A DNA stretch of 58,303 nt, from positions 1 through 58,303 of the forward strand of contig CASGCE010000028.1 of assembly GCA_949299935.1 (NCBI GenBank), read 5' to 3'. The position numbers and the translations under genes are program-made. Source of the stretch: an uncultured bacterium. GTDB taxonomy: Bacteria; Cyanobacteriota; Vampirovibrionia; Gastranaerophilales; Gastranaerophilaceae. Positions within the stretch are counted from its first letter, which is position 1. The number at the start of each line of letters is the position of its first letter. Positions 36,527 through 44,262 of this stretch are shown piece by piece. The notes under the pieces are model-generated. The model did not search any database, had not been told where the DNA came from, and saw nothing but the letters and a program-made list of their open reading frames with translations.

Positions 36527-36745
36527 CTATTTAAAAACCAAAAGAGCTTCAATATCAATATCTAATGCTTTTGAAAGTTCAAGAATCTTGCCCAAAGACA
36601 TGTTTTCTTTTCCGCCTTCGATACTTGCAATATAATTTTGTGAAACTCCCATAACTTCTGCAAGCTGCTCTTGTGTTAAATCTTTTTTAACACGTTCGAT
36701 TTTTACATTTTTACCAAATTTTTTCAATAAAGTTTCTTTATCCAT
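36527..36745 (-). CDS. XRE-family HTH regulator, divergent from a small gene
   Basis: 72 residues, all HTH: KIERVKKDLTQEQLAEVMGVSQNYIASIEGGKENMS. Normal helix-turn-helix size with no effector domain. It is divergent from the 74-aa gene at 36832; half-sites TTATAAGT/ACTTATAA lie between them and overlap both promoters. It probably represses itself and its neighbour. Confidence 0.87.
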   Translation of the reverse strand: MDKETLLKKFGKNVKIERVKKDLTQEQLAEVMGVSQNYIASIEGGKENMSLGKILELSKALDIDIEALLVFK

Positions 36746-36748
36746 AAT

Positions 36749-36821
36749 TTATAAGTATACAAATATTGACTTATAAATTCTATTATGTTATAACTAATAT
36801 TATATATATTATAACTTATAA
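36749..36821 (+). promoter_or_regulatory. Divergent promoter/operator region
   Basis: Plus-strand promoter: TTGACT (36766-36771), a 17-bp spacer, TATAAC (36789-36794). Half-sites TTATAAGT (36749-36756), ACTTATAA (36769-36776, over the -35) and AACTTATAA (36813-36821, next to the SD). The first two form an inverted repeat with a 12-bp gap, a plausible dimer operator for the XRE protein. Confidence 0.6.
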
Positions 36822-36831
36822 AGGAGAATAT

Positions 36832-37056
36832 ATGGACGTTAGTAAAAAATTTTCTACGATTTTATATGAATATATGAAAATAATTATACAACTTAAGATA
36901 TTAGAAGGATTTTGTATTGCAAATAGGTGCAATGAAGAAGTTGGCTACATACTTTATTTTATTAAAAAAATAAACAGAATGAATAATAAGCTTTATAACG
37001 AAATAGACAAAATGTCGATTGATTTTAACAATTTATCTGAATTTACGCATCATTGA
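36832..37056 (+). CDS. Small protein controlled by the XRE regulator, 74 aa
   Basis: SD AAAGGAGA precedes ATG 36832 (MDVSKKF); the track-style longer start lies inside the promoter. Helical, with KIIIQLKILEGFCIANRCNEE and LYFIKKINRM. No family recognised. It could be a toxin-like or phage-type small protein by context with the XRE gene (inference). The 3' end overlaps ffh tail to tail by 24 bp. Confidence 0.6.
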   Translation: MDVSKKFSTILYEYMKIIIQLKILEGFCIANRCNEEVGYILYFIKKINRMNNKLYNEIDKMSIDFNNLSEFTHH

Positions 37057-38409
37057 CATAGCTTTTGTCATAGCGTGTTTGCCCATTTTACCGCCAAAGC
37101 CGCCCATCATTTTTTTCATATCATTCATGCCCTTCATCATCATACGCATTTGTTCAAACTGCTTGATATAAAGATTAATGTTATGCATATCAATGCCGCA
37201 GCCTTTGGAAATCCTTTTTTTACGGCTGGTATTTAATAACGAAGGATTAGCACGCTCTTCGGGCGTCATGCTTTGGATAAATACTTCGATTTTTTTGAAT
37301 TGTTTTTCACCCTCGTGTGAAAGTTTTTCCCTGTCATCTTTGGATATTTTCATCCCCGGAATCATACCTAAAATTTGATCCATTGAGCCCATCATTTTCA
37401 TTTGTTTTTGCATTTTCAAAAAATCATCAAAGGTAAATTCGGCTTTTGCCATTTTTTCTTCGAGCTCTTTGGCTGATTTTTCATCAAAAACCTCTTGCGC
37501 ACGTTCGACAAGTGAAACAATATCACCCATTCCAAGAATTCTTGTAGCCATACGTTCGGGATAAAAATCCTCCAACGCATTTAATTTTTCGCCCGTACCG
37601 GTCAGTTTAATCGGTTTGCCTGTGCAATAAACAACAGACAATGCGGAACCGCCACGGCTGTCACCATCAAGTTTTGTTAAAACAAGACCTGTCAACCCAA
37701 TTTGTGCGTCAAAGTTTTCAGCGACATTTACAGCCTCTTGACCTGTCATAGCATCGATTACGAGCAGTTTTTCATGAGGCGCAAAAATTCTGTCAATAAT
37801 CAATAATTCTGCCATCATATCTGTGTCAATTTGTAAACGACCTGCAGTATCAAGAATTAATACATTGAAGCCTTTTTCTTTAGAATAATCAATGGCGGCT
37901 TGAACTATTTGTTTGACATCTTTTGAATTGTCAATTGAAAAAACTTCAACTCCAATCTCACTGCCTAAAGTTTTAAGTTGCAAAATTGCTGCCGGCCTAT
38001 AAACATCACATGCCACCAAGAGTGGATTTTTGCCTTCTTTTTTAAGTTTTACGGCAAGTTTCGCAGAAGAAGTTGTCTTACCTGATCCCTGCAAACCAAG
38101 CATCATTATCAACGACGGATGACCGTTTAAATCCAAAGGTTTTTGTTCTTTCCCCAAAAGCTCGATTAATTCATCATTAACTATTTTTACCAATTGTTGT
38201 GACGGATTGACGCCTTCAAGAACCTTTTCGCCTTCAGCTTTATCCTTAATCGCTGAAATAAAAGCTTTGACAACTCTTAAATTCACATCAGCTTCTAAAA
38301 GAGCACGCCTAATTTCGCGCAAAGCCTCCTGCATATTATCTTGTGTAAGCTCTGTATTGCGTGTTTTGCTTATAATACTTTGTAATCTGTCACTCAAACT
38401 TTCGAACAT
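37033..38409 (-). CDS. ffh: Signal recognition particle GTPase
   Basis: 458 residues from ATG 38409. N-domain ALREIRRALLEADVNLRVV, G1 GLQGSGKTTSSAKLA, DVYRPAA, G3 DTAGRLQ, G4 TKLDGDSRGG, then a Met-rich M domain ending in MMGGFGGKMGKHAMTKAM, which binds SRP RNA and signal peptides. The start is set by TGT-TATCAT six bases upstream; MCYHEN before it lies inside the promoter. Confidence 0.97.
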   Translation of the reverse strand: MFESLSDRLQSIISKTRNTELTQDNMQEALREIRRALLEADVNLRVVKAFISAIKDKAEGEKVLEGVNPSQQLVKIVNDELIELLGKEQKPLDLNGHPSLIMMLGLQGSGKTTSSAKLAVKLKKEGKNPLLVACDVYRPAAILQLKTLGSEIGVEVFSIDNSKDVKQIVQAAIDYSKEKGFNVLILDTAGRLQIDTDMMAELLIIDRIFAPHEKLLVIDAMTGQEAVNVAENFDAQIGLTGLVLTKLDGDSRGGSALSVVYCTGKPIKLTGTGEKLNALEDFYPERMATRILGMGDIVSLVERAQEVFDEKSAKELEEKMAKAEFTFDDFLKMQKQMKMMGSMDQILGMIPGMKISKDDREKLSHEGEKQFKKIEVFIQSMTPEERANPSLLNTSRKKRISKGCGIDMHNINLYIKQFEQMRMMMKGMNDMKKMMGGFGGKMGKHAMTKAMSMMRKFR

Positions 38410-38415
38410 ATTTTC

Positions 38416-38424
38416 ATGATAACA
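38416..38424 (-). promoter_or_regulatory. Extended -10 of ffh
   Basis: Minus-strand TGT-TATCAT, six bases before ATG 38409; no SD. It directly follows the T run of an upstream hairpin. Confidence 0.55.
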
Positions 38425-38425
38425 C

Positions 38426-38456
38426 AAAAAAAAGCTATGTACTGAGGTGCATAGCT
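38426..38456 (-). terminator. Terminator-like hairpin upstream of ffh
   Basis: AGCTATG/CATAGCT arms followed on the minus strand by eight T. The upstream neighbour is on the other strand, so this would end an unannotated minus-strand transcript from 38460-38520, possibly a small RNA. Confidence 0.6.
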
Positions 38457-38596
38457 GTTGATTAGGGATATGTGTATCTTAGTCTCTAAGGAGTATGGTT
38501 TTATATTATCAGACGGTTTAAAAAATAAAATCATACATTTTATTGATGTTTTAAAAAATTTGCTAAATTTTTTTTAGTGGTACAATATAAATACAA

Positions 38597-38671
38597 AGCG
38601 GTATCGTCTAGTGGTTAGGACGGGAGATTCTCATTCTCCAAACAGGGGTTCAATTCCCCTTACCGCCGCCA
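38597..38671 (+). tRNA. tRNA-Glu (CTC)
   Basis: Anticodon stem GGAGA/TCTCC with loop TTCTCAT (anticodon CTC), D-arm GTCTAGTGGTTAGGAC, T-arm AGGGG-TTCAATT-CCCCT, acceptor end TACCGCC, discriminator G, encoded CCA. The 5' strand is AGCGGTA, so position 1 is A against C72: a mismatch where GGCGGTA would be expected. Confidence 0.88.
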
Positions 38672-38688
38672 TTTTGGTTGTATTGATT

Positions 38689-39309
38689 ATGAAAAAAATA
38701 TTGTGTTACGGGGATTCAAATACTTTCGGTTTTAACCCTCAGACCGGTAGAAGATTTGATAAAAAGAGTCGTTGGAGCGGTATATTGTCTTTCCTGCTCG
38801 CAGGTAAGTATGAAATTATTGAAGAAGGCATGAATAACAGAACAGGTTTTTTTCGAAACCCTGAGGGCTTGATTCAAAGCGGTTGTCAATATTTATCTGT
38901 TTATTTGCAGAGTAATCATGATTTTAATATCTGTGTTTTAAGTTTAGGTACAAATGATTCTCAAATTGGTTATCCGCTTGATGAAAAAAATGTGGAAAAA
39001 GGTCTTAAAAACCTTATATATGTGTTAAGAAGTATAATTCCGGGTGTTAAAATTATTATAGTTCCACCCGTTAAGATTACAAAAGATGTTCTTCACAGCA
39101 ATTTTTCAACCATGTTTAATGAGGAGTCTATTGCTAAAATTCAAAAAACTTTTCATTTTTTTAAAAAATTTGCAAAAGATAATAGTTGTTTTTACTTTGA
39201 TTTTAATAACTATGTTCTGCCTTCAAAATATGACGGTATACATTATTCAATAGATTCACACAAAATTATTGCTGAAAATCTTGCCAAATTTATTTTAAAG
39301 GAACTTTAA
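38689..39309 (+). CDS. SGNH/GDSL-family hydrolase
   Basis: 206 residues. Block I CYGDSNTFG (catalytic Ser), block III SLGTNDS (Asn), block V DGIHYS (Asp and His). An esterase/lipase-type cytosolic enzyme of unknown substrate. ATG 38689 is 17 bases after tRNA-Glu CCA and has no SD or obvious promoter of its own, so it may ride on the tRNA transcript. The longer start inside the tRNA is rejected. Confidence 0.87.
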   Translation: MKKILCYGDSNTFGFNPQTGRRFDKKSRWSGILSFLLAGKYEIIEEGMNNRTGFFRNPEGLIQSGCQYLSVYLQSNHDFNICVLSLGTNDSQIGYPLDEKNVEKGLKNLIYVLRSIIPGVKIIIVPPVKITKDVLHSNFSTMFNEESIAKIQKTFHFFKKFAKDNSCFYFDFNNYVLPSKYDGIHYSIDSHKIIAENLAKFILKEL

Positions 39310-39394
39310 AATAGTTGTATATTTACTAGATTATTTTAGTTTTTTATTGCAAATTAATATAAAACATGATAAAATAAGACCAAATAAGGAGGAA

Positions 39395-40330
39395 GTGAAT
39401 GAAGTTGAGCGGAAACAACGGGGGGGGGCGACTCTCCTAAGTAGAAATAGCAAGGGTTTTGCGGATATCTGTCATCCTGAGGCGAAGCCGAAGGATCTGC
39501 GGAGATTCTTCGCCGGCGCTCAGAATGACATTAAAGAACTTAACGACTTTAAAAAGAAAGCCGGTGCTACGCACGTAGACATGCCAGGCAACATTCGTTG
39601 TGCCGCGTTTACCCTCGCCGAGGTGCTTATCACCCTTGCCATCATCGGTATTGTGGCAGCAATGACAATTCCGACGCTTATAACGAATTATCAGAAAAAG
39701 CAGACTGTATCCAAATTAAAACAAACGTATTCAATAATATCTCAAGCGCTAACCATGGCACAGGCAGAACATGGTGATACAACAACGTGGGATGTGGCAG
39801 GTATTTACGGGACACCTACAGATGATGCTAATTTTTCATCAAAAGAAGCATTGGAAACATTTGTTAAAAAATATTTTATTCCATATTTAAATGTTTCAAA
39901 AGATTATGGATATACGTCGGTTTCATCTATTAAATATGATGGTCCAAGACTACCTTTTACAGGTAATTATACTTCCGGAAAAGATTCATTGAAATATTTT
40001 TTGTTGTTATCTAATAATGTTTTTATTTCAATTGTCATAGAAACATCGGGGTGTGCATCTGGTACAAGTGTTGAGGATGGTACGTGTGTTGATAGATATT
40101 TGCATCCTGTTTTCTATGTAGATGTTAATGGTTTTCAAAAGCCTAATACATTGGGAAAAGATATTTTTGTAATGCGTTTTAATTTGAATTCGCGTGTCGT
40201 TGAATTTTATCGTTATGCTTCAACTAGACAGTCGGCACTTTCTAACTGTGCAACCGGTAATTCATATACATGTGGATATTTGATTTTGTTAGACGGCTGG
40301 GAAATTAAAGACGATTATCCTTGGCAGTAA
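39395..40330 (+). CDS. Prepilin-like protein 3 with an unusual long leader
   Basis: Pilin segment CAA-FTLAEVLITLAIIGIVAAMTIPTLI: Glu at +5 is present, but residue -1 is Ala instead of Gly, which may slow cleavage. The C-terminal part ends DVNGFQKPNTLGKDIF. Here the prepilin frame is open upstream to GTG 39395, but the SD (AAGGAGG) is two bases from that GTG and six from the out-of-frame leader ATG 39399, so the shifted route may still be the main one. A 61-bp REP element (39470-39530) is inserted in frame between the poly-G element and the pilin. Codons at 39575-39680 are GC-rich compared with the rest. Confidence 0.7.
   Translation: MNEVERKQRGGATLLSRNSKGFADICHPEAKPKDLRRFFAGAQNDIKELNDFKKKAGATHVDMPGNIRCAAFTLAEVLITLAIIGIVAAMTIPTLITNYQKKQTVSKLKQTYSIISQALTMAQAEHGDTTTWDVAGIYGTPTDDANFSSKEALETFVKKYFIPYLNVSKDYGYTSVSSIKYDGPRLPFTGNYTSGKDSLKYFLLLSNNVFISIVIETSGCASGTSVEDGTCVDRYLHPVFYVDVNGFQKPNTLGKDIFVMRFNLNSRVVEFYRYASTRQSALSNCATGNSYTCGYLILLDGWEIKDDYPWQ
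39399..39440 (+). other. Poly-G leader ORF of prepilin 3 (candidate frameshift switch)
   Basis: SD AAGGAGG, six bases, ATG 39399, 13 codons with nine G at 39420-39428, ending GGGRLS-stop. A -1 shift gives MKLSGNNGGG joined to ATLLSRNSKGFAD. After the G tract, CGACTCTCCTAAGTAGAAAT and then AGCAAGGGTTTTGC match the other copies; homology stops where the REP element begins. Confidence 0.75.
39470..39530. repeat. REP/MITE-like palindromic element inside prepilin 3
   Basis: Ends TGTCATCCTGAG and CTCAGAATGACA are inverted repeats (11 of 12), with a GC-rich interior and a second internal palindrome (GCGAAGCC... to GGCGC). It reads in frame as CHPEAKPKDLRR. This kind of sequence is widespread as an intergenic repeat in bacteria; here it lies inside a coding frame. 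Confidence 0.75.
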
Positions 40331-40393
40331 CATATTATTTTTGCAACGATATTTTAACATTTTGTCAAAAAAATTCAGCATAAAAAATGTTTC

Positions 40394-40402
40394 TGCTATG
40401 AT
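40394..40402 (+). promoter_or_regulatory. Extended -10 before the AGCS transporter
   Basis: TGC-TATGAT, 57 bases before ATG 40460; this gene has an SD (AAAGGAAA), so it has a normal leader. Confidence 0.45.
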
Positions 40403-40459
40403 AGTAACAGGTTGGTTTTTATTAGCCGAAATGTCAGTTAACCCCGAAAGGAAACATTT

Positions 40460-41998
40460 ATGAAAAAATTTTTACTTGTACTTTTTACACTTTTATTTAA
40501 CATTCAATATGCTCATGCGGTGAATGTTGATGCAATGATGGACAAATATGTTGCACCTGTTTGCGACAGAATTGCGGATGTGGTATTCTTTCCGATTTCA
40601 ATAGGTTCGTCACAGGTTCCGTTGATTATATTCTGGATTTTGTTTGCAGGATTCTTTTTCACATTGTATTTTAAAGGTGTATCTTTATGGGGCTTAAAAC
40701 ATGCTGTGGAAACAGTTGCAAAACCGGCTGATAAAAATTCCGATTCAAACGGTGAAGTTTCTTCATTTCAGGCATTGGCAACAGCATTATCCGGTACAAT
40801 CGGTATAGGAAGTATTGCCGGTGTTGCGATTTCAATATCAATAGGCGGTCCCGGTGCAGCCTTTTGGATTTTTGTAGGTGCACTTTTGGGTATGTCTATC
40901 AAGTTTGTGGAAGCTACACTGGCTGTTAAATATAGAAGATTTAACCTTGACGGAACAGTGTCCGGCGGGCCTATGCATTATATCGCACACGGACTTACAA
41001 GAAAAAAATTACGCTGGTTAGGCCAGCCTCTGTCTGCTATATTTGCACTTCTTTGTATCGGCGGTGCAATTTCAGGCGGCAATATGATTCAAATTAACCA
41101 ATCAGCACATCAGCTTGTACATATTACAGGCGGTGCAAACAGTATTATGCACGGTTATACATGGATATTTGGTGTTGTAATAGCTGTTTTGGTTTGGATG
41201 AGTGTTGTAGGCGGTATCAAAAGTATATCTAAAATTACAACTATTCTGGTTCCGACTATGTGCTTTTTGTATATAGGCGCATCACTGGTAGTAATTCTGG
41301 CAAATTATGCCGCTATTCCGCACGGACTTATGGTAATCGTAAAAGAAGCTTTCTGTCCGCATGCTGTTGCAGGGGGTGTGTTTGGTACCATAATTATCGG
41401 TTTAAGACGTTCAGTACAATGTAATGAAGCAGGTACGGGTGCTGCCGCTATTGCTTATGCAACCGTTAAAACAAATGAACCGATTTCTCAAGGTTTTGTT
41501 GCTTTGATTGAAACATTTTTAACAGGTGTTTTATGTCTTTTGACATCATTTGCAATATTATTCTCAGGTACATTTGTTATGGGTGCTCAGGGGATTTCCG
41601 GTATTGAGCTTGCATCAACTGCATTTCAATCAGTAATTTCTTTCTTCCCGTATATTTTATCACTTGTTGTTATAATGTTTGCATTATCAACATTGATTTC
41701 CTGGTCATATTACGGTCAAAAAGCATGGAATTTCCTTGTAGGCGAAGGCAAAAAACGTAATTTAACTTTTGATATTATTTATTGTATATTTATCGTAATC
41801 GGTTCTGCCATGAACGTAGGATCCGTAATTTATATTACCGATGCAATGATGATTGCAATGTGTGTACCCAATATTATAGCTTTGTATGTTATGGCTCCGG
41901 AAATTAAACGCGATTTTAATGAGTATTGCCAAAGACATGATATTGGCAAACTTGTAAACGGTTGTTGGATTAAAAAAGCTGAAACTGCAAATAATTAA
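40460..41998 (+). CDS. Sodium:alanine/glycine symporter, AGCS family
   Basis: 512 residues. A signal-peptide-like N-terminus (KKFLLVLFTLLFNIQYAHA) is followed by about ten TM helices. The family signature lies in the first third: SGTIGIGSIAGVAISISIGG and GMSIKFVEATLAVKYR; GGPMHYIA and RRSVQCNEAGTG follow. It imports small neutral amino acids with Na+. The N-terminal extension of about 45 residues before the first TM helix is longer than in many members. Confidence 0.9.
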   Translation: MKKFLLVLFTLLFNIQYAHAVNVDAMMDKYVAPVCDRIADVVFFPISIGSSQVPLIIFWILFAGFFFTLYFKGVSLWGLKHAVETVAKPADKNSDSNGEVSSFQALATALSGTIGIGSIAGVAISISIGGPGAAFWIFVGALLGMSIKFVEATLAVKYRRFNLDGTVSGGPMHYIAHGLTRKKLRWLGQPLSAIFALLCIGGAISGGNMIQINQSAHQLVHITGGANSIMHGYTWIFGVVIAVLVWMSVVGGIKSISKITTILVPTMCFLYIGASLVVILANYAAIPHGLMVIVKEAFCPHAVAGGVFGTIIIGLRRSVQCNEAGTGAAAIAYATVKTNEPISQGFVALIETFLTGVLCLLTSFAILFSGTFVMGAQGISGIELASTAFQSVISFFPYILSLVVIMFALSTLISWSYYGQKAWNFLVGEGKKRNLTFDIIYCIFIVIGSAMNVGSVIYITDAMMIAMCVPNIIALYVMAPEIKRDFNEYCQRHDIGKLVNGCWIKKAETANN

Positions 41999-42029
41999 AA
42001 AGTGTAATTTTTCATAAAATGTAGGATAC

Positions 42030-42365
42030 CTAATTGTCTTCAATTTGCCATTTTTTAGGGTCAAATTTCAGGTCCTTGATTTTTATTTTTAATGACTTTA
42101 AATAGGGTTGAAGTTTTAAAATAAGCTGTGTTTTTTTAAGCATTAATTCTTGGGCAACAATGGCATTTTCACAAGCTATTACCATAACCCCGCTGCCAAG
42201 CATTGAATGTGGTTTTGATTTTTCGGCAAATTTTTTGCCCGCAACCTTTGACCAGAATTTGTAAAGATTACTTCTGGTTATCGCTTTTTTTATATCTTTA
42301 TTTTCAAGCATATCTGCTATAATTTCTTCTGTAGAAACAAAATTCGTATATAAAACTTTCTTCAC
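42030..42365 (-). CDS. dciA: DUF721 protein, DciA-type helicase loader
   Basis: 111 residues. LYKFWSKVAGKKFAEKSKP and the VMVIACENAIVAQELMLKKTQLILKLQ strand-helix pattern are those of DUF721/DciA, the ancestral DnaB loader. dnaB lies at 53-54.5 kb. A GTG start with SD AAGG nine bases upstream. Divergent from nrnA. Confidence 0.75.
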   Translation of the reverse strand: MKKVLYTNFVSTEEIIADMLENKDIKKAITRSNLYKFWSKVAGKKFAEKSKPHSMLGSGVMVIACENAIVAQELMLKKTQLILKLQPYLKSLKIKIKDLKFDPKKWQIEDN

Positions 42366-42388
42366 GTTTTTGTACCTTAAATTTTTTG

Positions 42389-42397
42389 TGGTATTAT
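42389..42397 (+). promoter_or_regulatory. Extended -10 of nrnA
   Basis: TGG-TATTAT six bases before ATG 42404; TTGTAC lies 16 bp upstream. No SD. Confidence 0.55.
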
Positions 42398-42403
42398 TAG
42401 AGA

Positions 42404-43369
42404 ATGGAAGTTGTTCAGTTAAATAATATCATAAAATCTTCTAAAAATATATTAATAATATCACACATAAATCCCGATGGAGATACGTTGGGTTCTATGT
42501 GCGGTATGTACTCTTTAATCAAAACTAATTTTAAAAAGAAATGTGACTTGCTTGTTGTTTCTAAAATTTCTGAGAAATATAAATTTATCCCCAATATAGA
42601 TTTGGTAAAACATATTGATGAATTTGATAAATCTCGTGTATACGATTTGGTAATAAATGTTGATGTCGCTGCAATGGATAGAATTTGTGACGGAAAAATT
42701 CTTTTTGAAAAAGCAAAAAAAACTGTCAATATTGATCACCACAAGACAAATATAAGTTATGCAGATTTAAATTTTGTCGAAGGTGATGCAAGTTCGACAT
42801 CAGAGGTTATTTATTCTATTGCTAAAAAATCGGGTTGGAAGATAAATTTCGATGTAGCAGTTTGTTTATACACCGGAATATTAACTGATACAGGTTCATT
42901 CAGGTTTAATAATACGACTGCCAGGTGTTTAGAATATGCTGCAGATATGATTAGACTGGGCATAGTGCCTAATGATATGTTTATAAAGTGCTATGAAACG
43001 TATACAAAAGATATGTCGCTTTGTCAATTTTATTGTTTGAATAAATCTGTTTTTCTGGATGATGATAAAATTGTGTACACAACGGTGTACAAAAAGGATA
43101 TGGAAAAATTTAATACTGATGAGGAGTTTGCAGAAGGTTTGGTAGAAAGACTTCGTGCAATTACATCTACAAGAGTTGCTTTTGTGGCAAAGGAAATGAA
43201 AAATGGCGGGTGCAAAATTTCTATGAGAAGCAAAGAAATAGATGTTGCGGAAATTTGCGGGTTGTTTGGCGGTGGCGGACATAAACATGCTGCAGGTTGT
43301 ACAATGAAATATAATGTTGAAGAATCAATAAAAAAAATTTTGTTCGAGATTAGGAAACATGAGTTGTGA
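42404..43369 (+). CDS. nrnA: DHH-family nanoRNase/pAp phosphatase
   Basis: 321 residues. Metal motifs ISHINPDGDTLGS, INVDVAAMDR, NIDHHKTN and a later Asp (GILTDTGSFRF); DHHA1 substrate motif GGGHKHAAG near the C-terminus. It degrades short oligoribonucleotides and 3',5'-pAp. Its stop overlaps the GTG start of the next gene (GTGA). Confidence 0.93.
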   Translation: MEVVQLNNIIKSSKNILIISHINPDGDTLGSMCGMYSLIKTNFKKKCDLLVVSKISEKYKFIPNIDLVKHIDEFDKSRVYDLVINVDVAAMDRICDGKILFEKAKKTVNIDHHKTNISYADLNFVEGDASSTSEVIYSIAKKSGWKINFDVAVCLYTGILTDTGSFRFNNTTARCLEYAADMIRLGIVPNDMFIKCYETYTKDMSLCQFYCLNKSVFLDDDKIVYTTVYKKDMEKFNTDEEFAEGLVERLRAITSTRVAFVAKEMKNGGCKISMRSKEIDVAEICGLFGGGGHKHAAGCTMKYNVEESIKKILFEIRKHEL

Positions 43370-44262
43370 AAAACAAAACATTTGTCAGAGCTATAAAAAG
43401 ATTAGTAATTTCCGTTATTAAGAATGATTTTTACGGTATGGCGGCAGAAATGGGATTTATGATGGTTATAGGTATTTTCCCGTTTATGCTTTTTCTGATG
43501 GCAGTTTTTGGCTGGATGGGGAATAAATCATATATGGATCCGATTTTACTTGCACTATCTAATATTATTCCTGAGCAAGTTATGAATTTAATCATGACAG
43601 TTTTGTCAGAAGTAATGATATTCCAGCAAGGTGACATTATGGGTACGATAGGGGTTATTGTGACTATTGTTTTGTCAACGAACGGAATGGCGGTTGTTCT
43701 TAAAGGGTTAAATCGTGCATACAAGGTTGAAGAAACAAGAAATTTCGTATACACAAGAATTTTATCTTTTATCATGGTAATAGTTGATACGTTTGTATTA
43801 TTTTTAAGTATAAACCTTATTATATTTGGTAAGGTATTTATAAATTTTGCGGTAGAGCATTTTCATATGTCGAATAAAATAGCGATTATGCTGTTAACTT
43901 TGCGTTGGCCTGTTGCATTTTTGGCATTATACTTAATGGCATTTTTAAGTTATTATATTTTACCTGATTTACGTGGTAATGAAGCGTTTAAACGAGCGAG
44001 TGCACTGCCCGGGACTTTGTTTTTCTGTACTTTTTGGCTTGTGGGGTCTTGGGGATTTTCTGTTTATGTTAACAATTTAGGAACGTATAACCTTGTTTAC
44101 GGAATAATCGGGGCATTTATAGTTTTGATGGTATGGCTTTACTATACATCAATATTAATCTTGATAGGCGGAGAAATAAATTCACAGGTTTACAACCAGC
44201 TTGAAAGAAAAGCCGGTGAAATCAGAGATGATTTTGCCAAACTTAAAAAACCCGGGACCTAG
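43366..44262 (+). CDS. YihY/BrkB-family membrane protein
   Basis: 298 residues with six TM helices. FYGMAAEMGFMMVIGIFPFMLFLMAVFGW is the family's N-terminal signature, YYILPDLR follows helix 4, and VYGIIGAFIVLMVWLYYTSILILIGGEIN ends the domain. Often misnamed ribonuclease BN; actual function unknown, perhaps envelope transport. Translation is coupled to nrnA (GTGA). The end overlaps rseP by four bases. Confidence 0.9.
   Translation: MKNKTFVRAIKRLVISVIKNDFYGMAAEMGFMMVIGIFPFMLFLMAVFGWMGNKSYMDPILLALSNIIPEQVMNLIMTVLSEVMIFQQGDIMGTIGVIVTIVLSTNGMAVVLKGLNRAYKVEETRNFVYTRILSFIMVIVDTFVLFLSINLIIFGKVFINFAVEHFHMSNKIAIMLLTLRWPVAFLALYLMAFLSYYILPDLRGNEAFKRASALPGTLFFCTFWLVGSWGFSVYVNNLGTYNLVYGIIGAFIVLMVWLYYTSILILIGGEINSQVYNQLERKAGEIRDDFAKLKKPGT

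Noticed and set aside
38611-38688. Extended N-terminus of the GDSL hydrolase.
   Set aside because: It would be translated from tRNA-Glu; the domain begins at ATG 38689.
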